A stretch of 61,150 nt of DNA from JAWXCM01 sp034408745 (GTDB lineage Bacteria > Acidobacteriota > Terriglobia > Bryobacterales > Bryobacteraceae), in NCBI GenBank assembly GCA_034408745.1, contig JAWXCM010000097.1, positions 1 to 61,150 on the forward strand, given 5' to 3'. Position 1 is the first letter of the stretch. Every line of letters begins with the position of its first letter. The translations under genes were made by a program, and so were the position numbers. Of this stretch, positions 7,797-15,813 are shown one piece after another. The notes beneath the pieces are model-generated. The model saw only the letters and a list, made by a program, of their open reading frames with translations. It made no database searches and was not told the origin of the DNA.

Positions 7797-9302
7797 ATGC
7801 TTTCGATCCAGACTAACGTCAGCTCCATCAACGCGCAGGAAAATCTGCGCATGACCAATGAATTCCAGGCGCGCACCATCTCCCGCCTGACTTCCGGCTT
7901 CCGCATCAACCAGTCTGGCGACGACGCCGCCGGTCTCGCGGTCGCCAACAAATTCCGCAGCGACATCGCTGAACTGTCCCAGGGCGTTCGCAACGCCAAT
8001 GACGGTCTCTCGACGATGCAGATCATCGACGGCGGCCTCAGCAACATCTCCAAGATGCTGGACCGGCTGAAGACTCTGGCCACCCAGTCGGCTTCCTCCA
8101 CGTTTGAGGGCAACCGCGCCACCCTGAACAATGAATACTCCTCGCTGCTGACAGAAATCGACCGGCAGGCCTCCAACGTCGGTCTCGGAAACACGGCCGG
8201 TGCGTCCAGCAGATACAATAAGCTACTCAACGTCTACATCGGCGGCGGTTCGGCGCAGGCGAATTCGGGCGTCAAGGTCGACCTCTCGGCAGCTACTGAC
8301 AAAGTCAGCGGCAGCTCGCTCGGCATCGCCGGCACCAGCATCAACGGTGGCTGGGTCATCGCGGCAGGCAGCAGCCGTAGCGACCTCTCAACGGCGACTC
8401 TCCTCGCTGGTAACGCGAACCAGGTCTTCACGGTCAACGTGGAAGGCAACTCCGTCACAGCAACCATTCAGGGCGGTGCGAGCGGCGTCAGCGGATATGA
8501 CGCAGTCACGCAGCTCAACAACCAGATCTCCAGCTACGGCATCTCCGCCGTAATCGACGCTGGCACCGGCTCCATGAACTTCGTCAGCGACAAGGGGTTC
8601 ACTGTCACCGCAACCGACGCAAGCAGCGCCGGCACCGGCCTGACCACTGGCGCCAGCACCACGACCAACACGGCAATGTACTCCGCCGTCGGCCAGGCGA
8701 ACACATTCGTCGCCGTTGAAGCGGGCAACTTCGAAAACTTCACCGTTGCTCTCACCACGGGCGGCAGCGTCGCCGTGTCCCTCAGCGGCACCACTGGCGC
8801 GACTCTCGCCAGCGCCCTCACTTCTCTGAACTCGCAGCTGAGCAGCATCGGGGTTTCCGCAGTCAAGACCACGGGCGGCAACGGCATCCAGTTCATGTCG
8901 GCAAGCGATTTCACCGTCACCAGCATCGCCGGCAACGCTGGCGCTGCCAACGGTGTGTTCGCCAACGCCACCAACCCGACAATCGTGGCCCCCACCACCA
9001 CGACGGCCAAAGACACCACCGGCGCAACCGCTGCGATTTCCGCAATCTCCGCCGCTGTTTCGAAGCTCGGTGTGGTTCAGGGCAAAGTCGGTACCGCACA
9101 GAACAAGATCAGCTACGCTATCCAGCTCGCTCAGTCGCAGATCACCAACTTCTCGGCTGCCGAGTCCCGAATCCGTGACGCTGATATCGCTCAGGAAGCT
9201 GCCAATCTGACCAAGGCTCAGGTTCTCTCACAGGCTTCCATGGCCGCTCTCGCCCAGGCGAATTCGGCTCCGCAGTCCGTACTCTCCCTGCTCCGCGGCT
9301 AA
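7797..9302 (+). CDS. fliC: Flagellin
   Basis: A 501-residue flagellin, the filament subunit exported by the flagellar type III system. The N-terminal D0/D1 domain is canonical: LSIQTNVSSINAQENL, ISRLTSGFRINQSGDDAAGL and a long coiled-coil-forming segment to about residue 130. The C-terminal D0 is also canonical (RIRDADIAQEAANLTKAQVL up to SVLSLLRG). The central variable region holds two related repeats of the flagellin_IN type, around residues 205-285 and 305-385, each with LNNQI/LNSQL and YGISAV/IGVSAV strands. The middle is rich in Ser, Thr and Ala, providing many possible O-glycosylation sites, which fits the glycosyltransferase downstream. A strong purine-rich ribosome-binding site precedes the start. 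Confidence 0.96.
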   Translation: MLSIQTNVSSINAQENLRMTNEFQARTISRLTSGFRINQSGDDAAGLAVANKFRSDIAELSQGVRNANDGLSTMQIIDGGLSNISKMLDRLKTLATQSASSTFEGNRATLNNEYSSLLTEIDRQASNVGLGNTAGASSRYNKLLNVYIGGGSAQANSGVKVDLSAATDKVSGSSLGIAGTSINGGWVIAAGSSRSDLSTATLLAGNANQVFTVNVEGNSVTATIQGGASGVSGYDAVTQLNNQISSYGISAVIDAGTGSMNFVSDKGFTVTATDASSAGTGLTTGASTTTNTAMYSAVGQANTFVAVEAGNFENFTVALTTGGSVAVSLSGTTGATLASALTSLNSQLSSIGVSAVKTTGGNGIQFMSASDFTVTSIAGNAGAANGVFANATNPTIVAPTTTTAKDTTGATAAISAISAAVSKLGVVQGKVGTAQNKISYAIQLAQSQITNFSAAESRIRDADIAQEAANLTKAQVLSQASMAALAQANSAPQSVLSLLRG

Positions 9303-9326
9303 TCGGCGGCGCTCGTTTCTTCCTGA

Positions 9327-9360
9327 GTCACCACCCACGGCCAACCCCGTGGGTGGTGAC
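9327..9360 (+). terminator. Strong hairpin between fliC and fliD
   Basis: GTCACCACCCACGG (9327-9340) and its exact complement (9347-9360) form a perfect 14-base-pair stem with a 6-base loop, 24 bases after the fliC stop. There is no T-run, so it may act as a partial terminator or as an mRNA 3'-end stabiliser, giving more flagellin than FliD message. Confidence 0.65.
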
Positions 9361-9386
9361 ACTGCGTTTCTGAAGAGGATCATTCC

Positions 9387-10763
9387 ATGAGTACTAGTAG
9401 CGTATTCTCCGGAAGTAGCCGCTTTTCGACTGATTTTGCCCAGGTTATCACTCGCACAGTATCCATTGCCTCGCTTCCGCTGAATCTTCTTCAGCAACAG
9501 AAAGCGAAGCTCGACGGTCAGGCGACAGCCCTCGGCAGGCTCAGCGGAAAGACTTCGGGCATTACGGCGGCGTTGTCCGCGATTGGGAACAGTTTTGGCT
9601 CGTCGTCATTCACAACCTCATCTTCGAACGTGGCGGCAGCGACGGTCACGGTCGGCGAGGGAGCCACTCCAGGCTCCTGGGACCTTCAGATCGGCAATCT
9701 CGGTGCCGCAACTGTTTTTGTCGCACAGGGCTTTCCACCAGTGCCGAATCCATCAAGCGGCGCTTACACAACCCAGACCAGCCAGACTCTGACCCTCGAT
9801 CCGGACCCTACCGACGGCAATCCGTCCCCGACAGTTTTTACACTCTCGCCAGCAAACCAGACCATGCAGGCTCTGGTGGACGAGATTAATAAGGTCGCCG
9901 GATCCAGCGTCCAGGCCAGCATCGTCAATATCGGCTCCAGTTCCAGCCCGTCCTATCAGTTGTCGCTTCAAAGCAAAAAACTCGGGCCGGTCGACATCAC
10001 CCTCACTGACGGATCGACAACCACCTCAAATACCGCGCTACAGCGTGGATCCTCGGCGCAATACACCATCAGCGGAACCCCGGTAAGCACAGACAGCCGT
10101 CTTATCACGTTGGCGCCAGGCGTGACCGCGGACCTCAAGGCAACGACTTCCAGCGCAATGACCGTCTCGGTCAACACCTCCAGCTCGTCGCTTCGAAGCT
10201 CCCTGAACAGCTTCATCTCCGCCTACAACAACGCTGTTGCTGAAGTCGACACCCATCGTGGTAACAAGACTGCGGCTCTCTCAGGCGACAGTATTCTGCA
10301 GGCCACGGCAAGTGCCCTGCGCCAGCTTGTGAACTCAGGTCCGGCGGGAGGCGGCTTCCCGTCCCTGCAGCAGCTCGGTATCGGATTCGATCAAACTGGC
10401 AACTTGTATCTGGATGACACTATCTTTGCCAGGGCCGTTACAGGCTCCGGGCTGGCAAACGCCAAAACCTTCTTCGGAAGTGTCACCGGTTCCGGCTGGC
10501 TCAAGAGCGCCACGAAAACGCTCGACTCCCTCACAAATCTGGATACCGGCCTGATCGGCTCCGCCATCGTAACGGCGGGAAAAGCCTCAAAGGCTGATGC
10601 CTTACACATTGCCGAGCAGCAGGAGCGCATCGACCTGCTGGAAACGAATCTGAAAGCCCAGATGGCAGCGGCAGATGCGATGGTCGCGATGCTCGAGCAG
10701 CAGGCAACGTACTTTAGCAACATGTTCGGTGCGATGAGGACGAATCAGGCGGGATATCAATGA
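9387..10763 (+). CDS. fliD: Flagellar filament cap protein FliD
   Basis: A 458-residue FliD (HAP2), which caps the growing filament and helps fold flagellin subunits. It has the FliD N-terminal pattern (long polar helix with SLPLNLLQQQKAKLDGQATAL), the central beta-rich domain with a GSWDLQIGNL-type strand and a Ser/Thr-rich insert, and a C-terminal helical region (LNSFISAYNNAVAEVDTHRG, then QQERIDLLETNLKAQMAA). It starts at an ATG with AGAGGA 7 bases upstream and ends with a 4-base overlap onto the next small gene, so it heads a translationally coupled unit. Confidence 0.9.
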   Translation: MSTSSVFSGSSRFSTDFAQVITRTVSIASLPLNLLQQQKAKLDGQATALGRLSGKTSGITAALSAIGNSFGSSSFTTSSSNVAAATVTVGEGATPGSWDLQIGNLGAATVFVAQGFPPVPNPSSGAYTTQTSQTLTLDPDPTDGNPSPTVFTLSPANQTMQALVDEINKVAGSSVQASIVNIGSSSSPSYQLSLQSKKLGPVDITLTDGSTTTSNTALQRGSSAQYTISGTPVSTDSRLITLAPGVTADLKATTSSAMTVSVNTSSSSLRSSLNSFISAYNNAVAEVDTHRGNKTAALSGDSILQATASALRQLVNSGPAGGGFPSLQQLGIGFDQTGNLYLDDTIFARAVTGSGLANAKTFFGSVTGSGWLKSATKTLDSLTNLDTGLIGSAIVTAGKASKADALHIAEQQERIDLLETNLKAQMAAADAMVAMLEQQATYFSNMFGAMRTNQAGYQ

Positions 10764-11017
10764 GACACCAGCAGATTCTGCATATGATCGCCGGAGAGGA
10801 TTTTGAAGCGGCGGCTGCCGAGGTGGCCGCCTACGTCGGAAGCATCGACTGCACCCGGATTGATGAAGTGCAACTGGCGTCTGAGTTCTTTAACGAGGCG
10901 GTCATTACAGCCAAATCGATTCGCGCACATCAGGCGGGACAGGCCAGCCAGCTCGCGAGTGCAAAGGCTTTCCTGTCGCCGCTGCTGGAACCGCCAACCG
11001 TCAATCTCATGGGGTAA
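10760..11017 (+). CDS. Small protein of unknown function in the FliS/FliT chaperone position
   Basis: An 85-residue, largely helical, cytoplasmic-looking protein rich in Ala and acidic residues (DEVQLASEFFNEAVITAKSI). Its start overlaps the fliD stop (ATGA). I do not recognise a family. Genes directly after fliD in many flagellar operons encode the export chaperones FliS or FliT, and size and helicity are compatible with such a role, but no diagnostic motif is visible. The downstream glycosyltransferase begins 56 bases later, in the same direction. Confidence 0.7.
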   Translation: MRHQQILHMIAGEDFEAAAAEVAAYVGSIDCTRIDEVQLASEFFNEAVITAKSIRAHQAGQASQLASAKAFLSPLLEPPTVNLMG

Positions 11018-11073
11018 CGGAGGCAGGGGTCAGAAGTTTCTGAGAACATTCACGGGAATTACCCACTTTACGA

Positions 11074-12993
11074 GTGAGGCAACCCAGATTGGCCAAGACC
11101 TTCAAAACCCCAAAACCGGTCAGTTCCCGCCGGCATCCGTCGCTGATCCAACTTCATCAGGCTGGTGTCCTCCTCTATCAGCAGTCCCGAAAGGAGGAGG
11201 TCAAGGAGATTGCCGCCCGGATGATCGAGATGGACGAGAACTTCGCTCCGGCGTGGGATCTGCTGGCGTGCGCCTTCGGCATCGAATCCCCCGTAGAGTC
11301 AGAACTCGCGGCCCGTCGCGCACTTGCGCTTGACAGCAGTCTGGAGAGCGCGGCGATCAACGTCGGCGCCGCGCTGATGAAACAGCGGAAGTTCCAGGAG
11401 GCCGCCGTTCATCTGGGCGGTGCCGTTCAGACATTCCCGAATTCGGCTGTCCTCTGGCAAAGGCTCGCCGGAGCTCTGTCATCGCTCCGAAGCATAAACC
11501 AGGCGGAACACTGCTACAGAAAATCCATCGAGCTGGATCCCGACAATCCGCAGGCCCACCTCGAACTCGCAAACATGCTCTGGTCTATGGCCCGGGCAGA
11601 CGACGCTCAGAAAGAACTGGAAGCCGCCCAGTACTCGGGCAATGCCATCCTTGGGTTGCGCCGCGCGCAGCTCAGCACGCCCGTACCAGACAACGAAGAA
11701 CAGATCAACGCTGAGCGTAAGCACTTCGCCAGCGAGATCGTTCGCCTCGCCAAAGTGGTGAAACCTGTCGAGGAACTGCCCGCGAGCGCGACCGTTACAA
11801 ACTTCTTCCTCGCCTATCACGGGCTCAATGACCGGCCTCTCCAGGAAGGCTGGGCTCAGTTGTTGCTGAAGATCTGCCCTTCGCTCGACCGGCCCGTGCC
11901 AAAGCGGCACCGCGTCCGTGCGTCGACGGACCGAATTCGCCTGGGCGTTATTTCCAGCCACCTCAAAGAATGGCACACCATCTCGAAACTCACTGTCGGC
12001 CTCATGAAGCAGTTGCCAGCCGACCGATTTGAGGTCATCGCTTTCGATCTGTCGAATTCCGCCGATCCAGGCTACCTGCCCATGTACGCCGAAAAGGTAG
12101 TGTCGTGCAGCAGCCAGTGCGCCCCTGCTGTAGACGAGATCGCCCGAGCCGAACTCGACATCGCGTTCTACCCCGATATCGGCATGCACGCATTGTCCTA
12201 CCACATGGCATTTGCGCGTGTCGCGGCGGTGCAGTGCTGTACCTGGGGACACCCGGTAACAACCGGCATCCCGAACGTGGACTACTTCATCTCCAGCGAT
12301 CTGATCGAACCGGAGGGGGCCGAGGCTCACTACTCCGAAGAATTGGTGCGGCTTTCCACCCTGCCCGCCCACTTTTACAAGCCCAACCGCACCAACAGGA
12401 AACCGAATTTCCCGGACGACTGGCACGTCTATCTGTGCCCTCAGACGCTCTTCAAGTTCCATCCTAAGTTCGACGCCACTTTTGCCGACATCCTTCGGCG
12501 CGACCCAGCCGGACACCTTGTGCTTATCGACAACGGCGGAGAGTACGCCAATAAGCTCGGCGACCGCCTCTCCGCAAGACATCCCGACATCATAGATCGA
12601 GTCCATTTCATCGACCGGATGCCCATGGATGAGCTTTTCGGCCTGATGGCAAACTGCCACGCCATGCTCGATACGTGGCCCTTCAGCGGTGGTAACACCA
12701 ACTACGAGGCATTCGCATTCTCAACCCCCGTGGTCACACTCCCGGGAGAATACATGCGCGGGCGCGTCACCTACGGTCAGTACCGCATGATGGGCTTCAC
12801 CGACCTCGTCGCGAGCTCCCCGGAAGACTACGTCGAGAAGGCTCTGCGCCTCGGCAACGACACAGACTACCGCGTGTGGGCCCGCGGCGAGATCCTGTCC
12901 CGCAGTCACCTGCTGTACGAGGACCCCGTCGCTCCCAGGGAACTGGCTGCGTTCTTCGAGCGCGCCTGCCACGACAAGGGTCTCGCTAAATGA
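11074..12993 (+). CDS. TPR protein with O-GlcNAc-transferase/SPINDLY-like glycosyltransferase domain
   Basis: A 639-residue cytosolic protein. Residues about 25-215 form tetratricopeptide repeats (for example NQAEHCYRKSIELDPDNPQA). Residues about 290-630 resemble the GT41 catalytic region of O-GlcNAc transferase/SPINDLY: RIRLGVISSHLKEW, the AAVQCCTWGHPVTTG segment, LCPQTLFKFHP, a DTWPFSGGNT nucleotide-sugar motif, and TPVVTLPGEYMRGR. The order TPR then GT41 is that of Caulobacter FlmG, whose TPRs bind flagellin and whose C-terminus glycosylates it. Position two genes after fliD supports a flagellin substrate (inference). A GTG start is used. The stop overlaps the next gene by 4 bases. Confidence 0.88.
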   Translation: MRQPRLAKTFKTPKPVSSRRHPSLIQLHQAGVLLYQQSRKEEVKEIAARMIEMDENFAPAWDLLACAFGIESPVESELAARRALALDSSLESAAINVGAALMKQRKFQEAAVHLGGAVQTFPNSAVLWQRLAGALSSLRSINQAEHCYRKSIELDPDNPQAHLELANMLWSMARADDAQKELEAAQYSGNAILGLRRAQLSTPVPDNEEQINAERKHFASEIVRLAKVVKPVEELPASATVTNFFLAYHGLNDRPLQEGWAQLLLKICPSLDRPVPKRHRVRASTDRIRLGVISSHLKEWHTISKLTVGLMKQLPADRFEVIAFDLSNSADPGYLPMYAEKVVSCSSQCAPAVDEIARAELDIAFYPDIGMHALSYHMAFARVAAVQCCTWGHPVTTGIPNVDYFISSDLIEPEGAEAHYSEELVRLSTLPAHFYKPNRTNRKPNFPDDWHVYLCPQTLFKFHPKFDATFADILRRDPAGHLVLIDNGGEYANKLGDRLSARHPDIIDRVHFIDRMPMDELFGLMANCHAMLDTWPFSGGNTNYEAFAFSTPVVTLPGEYMRGRVTYGQYRMMGFTDLVASSPEDYVEKALRLGNDTDYRVWARGEILSRSHLLYEDPVAPRELAAFFERACHDKGLAK

Positions 12994-14150
12994 CCGCTAC
13001 CGAGCTGGTCTCGAAGCTCCGCGCCGGCTGCGACCCCGTGTGGGCAGAATCCGAGATTCGTCCGCACATTATGACCGAGCGGGCTGGTATCGACGGACCC
13101 GACTGGTGGATCGTCCTGACGCTCGCGCTGGCGAAACAAAAGCGCCTCATTCTTGCTGAAGAAACCTGCCGCTATGCGCTTTCGTTTATCCCGCAACACC
13201 AGGATGCCCACTTCCTGCTGTCGCATATCCTCGCCTCACGGGACACTGCTCGCGAGAGTTTATACTCCAGACAGTTTCAGGCGCTGCGGCCTCGCTACCG
13301 GGATCACCCACGGTTTGTCTCGATCGAAACCGTCGGGCGCTGCAACGCCACCTGCTCTTTCTGTCCCAACCCGGTCCTGACACGCCGCCACACCGCTATG
13401 GACGACGAGCTCTTCCATAAGATCATCGCGGATTTGACTGAAATCCCTCAGGACCATTCGTTTGCCATTCTCCCCAACATCGTGAATGAGCCGCTGATGG
13501 ATCCGAAGCTGTTCGAACGTTGCCGGTACATCAACAATGCGCTGCCGCACGCCAGCCTCACGTTCTTCACAAACCTCAGCTTCCTGCCGCCGCGTTTTTT
13601 TGAGAATCTTGCCACCCTGCGCAACATAAATTACTGGAACGTCTCGTTTAATGCGGCCGACCCGGATGAGTACACGCGCATCATGGGAATTCCGTTTGAG
13701 CGCACCGTTGCCAATATCAACTCCCTCCTCAGATTCTTTCGGGATCACCCGATGTGCAAATTGCCGCTCAATATCTCCAGGGTCGGAGATGATTCCGCAT
13801 CCGACCAGGTTTACCTCCGTACCTGCGCATCTCTGTTTCCGGACTTCGTAGAGGGCCGCGATTTCCTCGTCCAGTGCAAGGCTCGCACCGACTGGCTGGG
13901 CCGTGTGGAAACCACAATGACGGAGATTCCGTACAGCCTTCCCTGCGGAGCCTGGTTTGACATCAACATCTTCTGTGACGGGCGCGTCCCACACTGCTGC
14001 ATGGATGCTCATGGCGAGTTCACCATCGGCGATGTGCGGAAGCAGTCCGTGCTGGAAATTTATAACAACCCGAGCTTCCGCAACCTTCGCGAACACCACA
14101 GCGCACGGGAGGGCATTGATCCGTGCTGCCGCTGTTCCCTCATGCAGTAG
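12990..14150 (+). CDS. Radical SAM/SPASM-type protein
   Basis: A 386-residue protein. Residues 1 to about 100 are a helical, TPR-like lead (LILAEETCRYALSFIPQHQDAHFLL). The radical SAM cluster motif CNATCSFC (CxxxCxxC) is near residue 115, after FVSIETVGR. A C-terminal cysteine-rich region (CGAWFDINIFCDGRVPHCC, then CCRCSL) matches the SPASM auxiliary Fe-S cluster type. SPASM enzymes modify peptides or sugars, or act as sulfatase maturases. This one lacks enough signature to assign chemistry. It is coupled to the upstream glycosyltransferase by an ATGA overlap, so a role in flagellin or flagellar-glycan modification is suspected. Confidence 0.85.
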   Translation: MTATELVSKLRAGCDPVWAESEIRPHIMTERAGIDGPDWWIVLTLALAKQKRLILAEETCRYALSFIPQHQDAHFLLSHILASRDTARESLYSRQFQALRPRYRDHPRFVSIETVGRCNATCSFCPNPVLTRRHTAMDDELFHKIIADLTEIPQDHSFAILPNIVNEPLMDPKLFERCRYINNALPHASLTFFTNLSFLPPRFFENLATLRNINYWNVSFNAADPDEYTRIMGIPFERTVANINSLLRFFRDHPMCKLPLNISRVGDDSASDQVYLRTCASLFPDFVEGRDFLVQCKARTDWLGRVETTMTEIPYSLPCGAWFDINIFCDGRVPHCCMDAHGEFTIGDVRKQSVLEIYNNPSFRNLREHHSAREGIDPCCRCSLMQ

Positions 14151-14176
14151 CCCTGATACAGCCTGGAGAATCTGAA

Positions 14177-14236
14177 ATGGCAATCATTCCAACTTGCAAA
14201 CCTGTCTGCGCAGCAGCCGAAAAAGGACGAGCATGA
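14177..14236 (+). CDS. Possible 19-residue peptide between two radical SAM genes
   Basis: A short ORF encoding MAIIPTCKPVCAAAEKGRA. It has a GGAGAA ribosome-binding site 6 bases before its ATG, and its TGA overlaps the ATG of the following B12 radical SAM gene (ATGA). The peptide has two cysteines in a CKPVC spacing. It could be a translational-coupling leader, a tiny modified peptide, or chance. No family is recognised. Confidence 0.35.
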   Translation: MAIIPTCKPVCAAAEKGRA

Positions 14237-15813
14237 GCAGCACCAGTCTGACCAATATCTCTCAGTCCTTCAGCAGTCAGCTGCTGCGGCTCTCTGAGAA
14301 AACCGGCCATGCAGTCCCCCGCCGGACGCGGGTCTGCCTGGTTATCCCCCCGAGCCCTTTCCTGCTCGACGAGCGCGTCTTCGCCTCTCTGGGCGTACTC
14401 AAGGTCGCTGCCTCTCTCGAGCCGTTCCACGACGTCAGCGTCCTCGACCTCTCCGGCGTAGAGAACTACCTGGACGCAGTGCGCGACTGCCCTGACGCTG
14501 AAGTGATTGGGATCACCGCCACGACGCCGCAAATGCCTGCGGCGATGAAGATTGCGCGCACATTTCGCGCGACGGCTCCAAACGCACGGCTGGTCCTCGG
14601 TGGACCCCACGTCACACTGGTCCACGCAGCCGCCCGGGCGGAAGCCAACAAACCTCCGCAGACGGGCCGTTCGCGTGCCGCATTGACCAAACTGGCCAAT
14701 GCGTTCGATATCCTGGTGGCGGGCGATGGCGAAAAAGCGATCCATGTGGCCCTCAGCCCTGACGCACCGCCCATCATCAATGCAGACGACCCTGCAACCA
14801 CGCTCTTCCTCACCCACAAGGAATTCACCGCAAGCGCCTGGCCCGCCAGGCATCTGATCGACCTCGAAAGTTATCACTACACAATCGACGGTCACAAAGC
14901 CACCAGCATCGTCGCGCAGCTCGGCTGCCCTTTCCAGTGCACATTCTGCTCAGGCCGACTCAGTCCGATGCTGCGCCGTATCCGCCTACGTGAGAAATCG
15001 AGTGTCATCGCCGAACTCCGTCACCTGCACGACACCTGGGGCTACACCGGGTTCATGTTCTATGACGACGAGCTGAACGTGAACAAGAACCTGGTCCCAC
15101 TCATGCGCGACCTCGTGCAACTACAGAAAGATGTGGGCTCCCGTTTCGCCCTTCGCGGCTTCGTCAAGTCTGAGCTTTTCACAGACGAACAGGCGGATGT
15201 AATGCGAGAGGCCGGATTCAACTGGCTGCTTTGTGGTTTCGAATCCGGCTCCGAACGTATCCTGCGCAATATTCGCAAACAGGCCACCACGGTCGACAAC
15301 GCCGCCATGCTCCGCACCGCGCACAAACATGGCATCCACGTCAAGGCTCTGATGAGTCTCGGTCATGCGGGCGAAACACCGGAAACTATCCGCGATACCG
15401 AACAGTGGCTTATCGCCGAGCGCCCCGACGAGTTCGACGCCACCGTGATTACGGTGTACCCAGGCTCGCCCTATTACGACGAAGCCGTTCACGTTCGCGA
15501 CGATATCTGGCGCTTCGAGATCTCAGGCGATGCGTTGTATTCCTTTGACCTCGACTTCACCGAGGAACAGGCCTTCTACAAGGGCGTGCCCGGCGAATAC
15601 AAGTCGTTCGTCTTCACGGACCACGTCGGCCCGGAAGAACTGGTCAGCCTGCGCGACCGGCTGGAATCCAACGTGCGCCACGAACTCGGACTATCGTGGC
15701 AAACAGCAGTAACAGCGCAGCGTTACGAGCATTCCATGGGAATGGGGTTACCCGGCTCCATCCTTCGCGAACCGCCCGCCCTGTCAGAGACCGCGCTGGC
15801 TCAGGCGGTATAG
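14233..15813 (+). CDS. B12-binding-domain radical SAM protein
   Basis: A 526-residue protein of the BchE-like class. An N-terminal Rossmann-like cobalamin-binding region (VCLVIPPSPFLLDERVF, then DAEVIGITATTPQMPAAM and LVLGGPHVTL) is followed by the radical SAM core with cluster motif CPFQCTFC. Later motifs include GFMFYDDELNVN and LLCGFESGSERIL. Members carry out methylations and ring rearrangements on unactivated carbon. I start it at the ATG at 14233, which has AAAGGA 5 bases upstream, rather than at an in-frame TTG 39 bases earlier. Its last 30 bases overlap the convergent gene. Its flagellar-region context suggests modification of flagellin, its glycan or a lipid (inference). Confidence 0.85.
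   Translation: MSSTSLTNISQSFSSQLLRLSEKTGHAVPRRTRVCLVIPPSPFLLDERVFASLGVLKVAASLEPFHDVSVLDLSGVENYLDAVRDCPDAEVIGITATTPQMPAAMKIARTFRATAPNARLVLGGPHVTLVHAAARAEANKPPQTGRSRAALTKLANAFDILVAGDGEKAIHVALSPDAPPIINADDPATTLFLTHKEFTASAWPARHLIDLESYHYTIDGHKATSIVAQLGCPFQCTFCSGRLSPMLRRIRLREKSSVIAELRHLHDTWGYTGFMFYDDELNVNKNLVPLMRDLVQLQKDVGSRFALRGFVKSELFTDEQADVMREAGFNWLLCGFESGSERILRNIRKQATTVDNAAMLRTAHKHGIHVKALMSLGHAGETPETIRDTEQWLIAERPDEFDATVITVYPGSPYYDEAVHVRDDIWRFEISGDALYSFDLDFTEEQAFYKGVPGEYKSFVFTDHVGPEELVSLRDRLESNVRHELGLSWQTAVTAQRYEHSMGMGLPGSILREPPALSETALAQAV

Noticed and set aside
11479..12660. A 393-codon open frame on the - strand
   Set aside because: Antisense to the TPR-GT41 glycosyltransferase; no homology visible.
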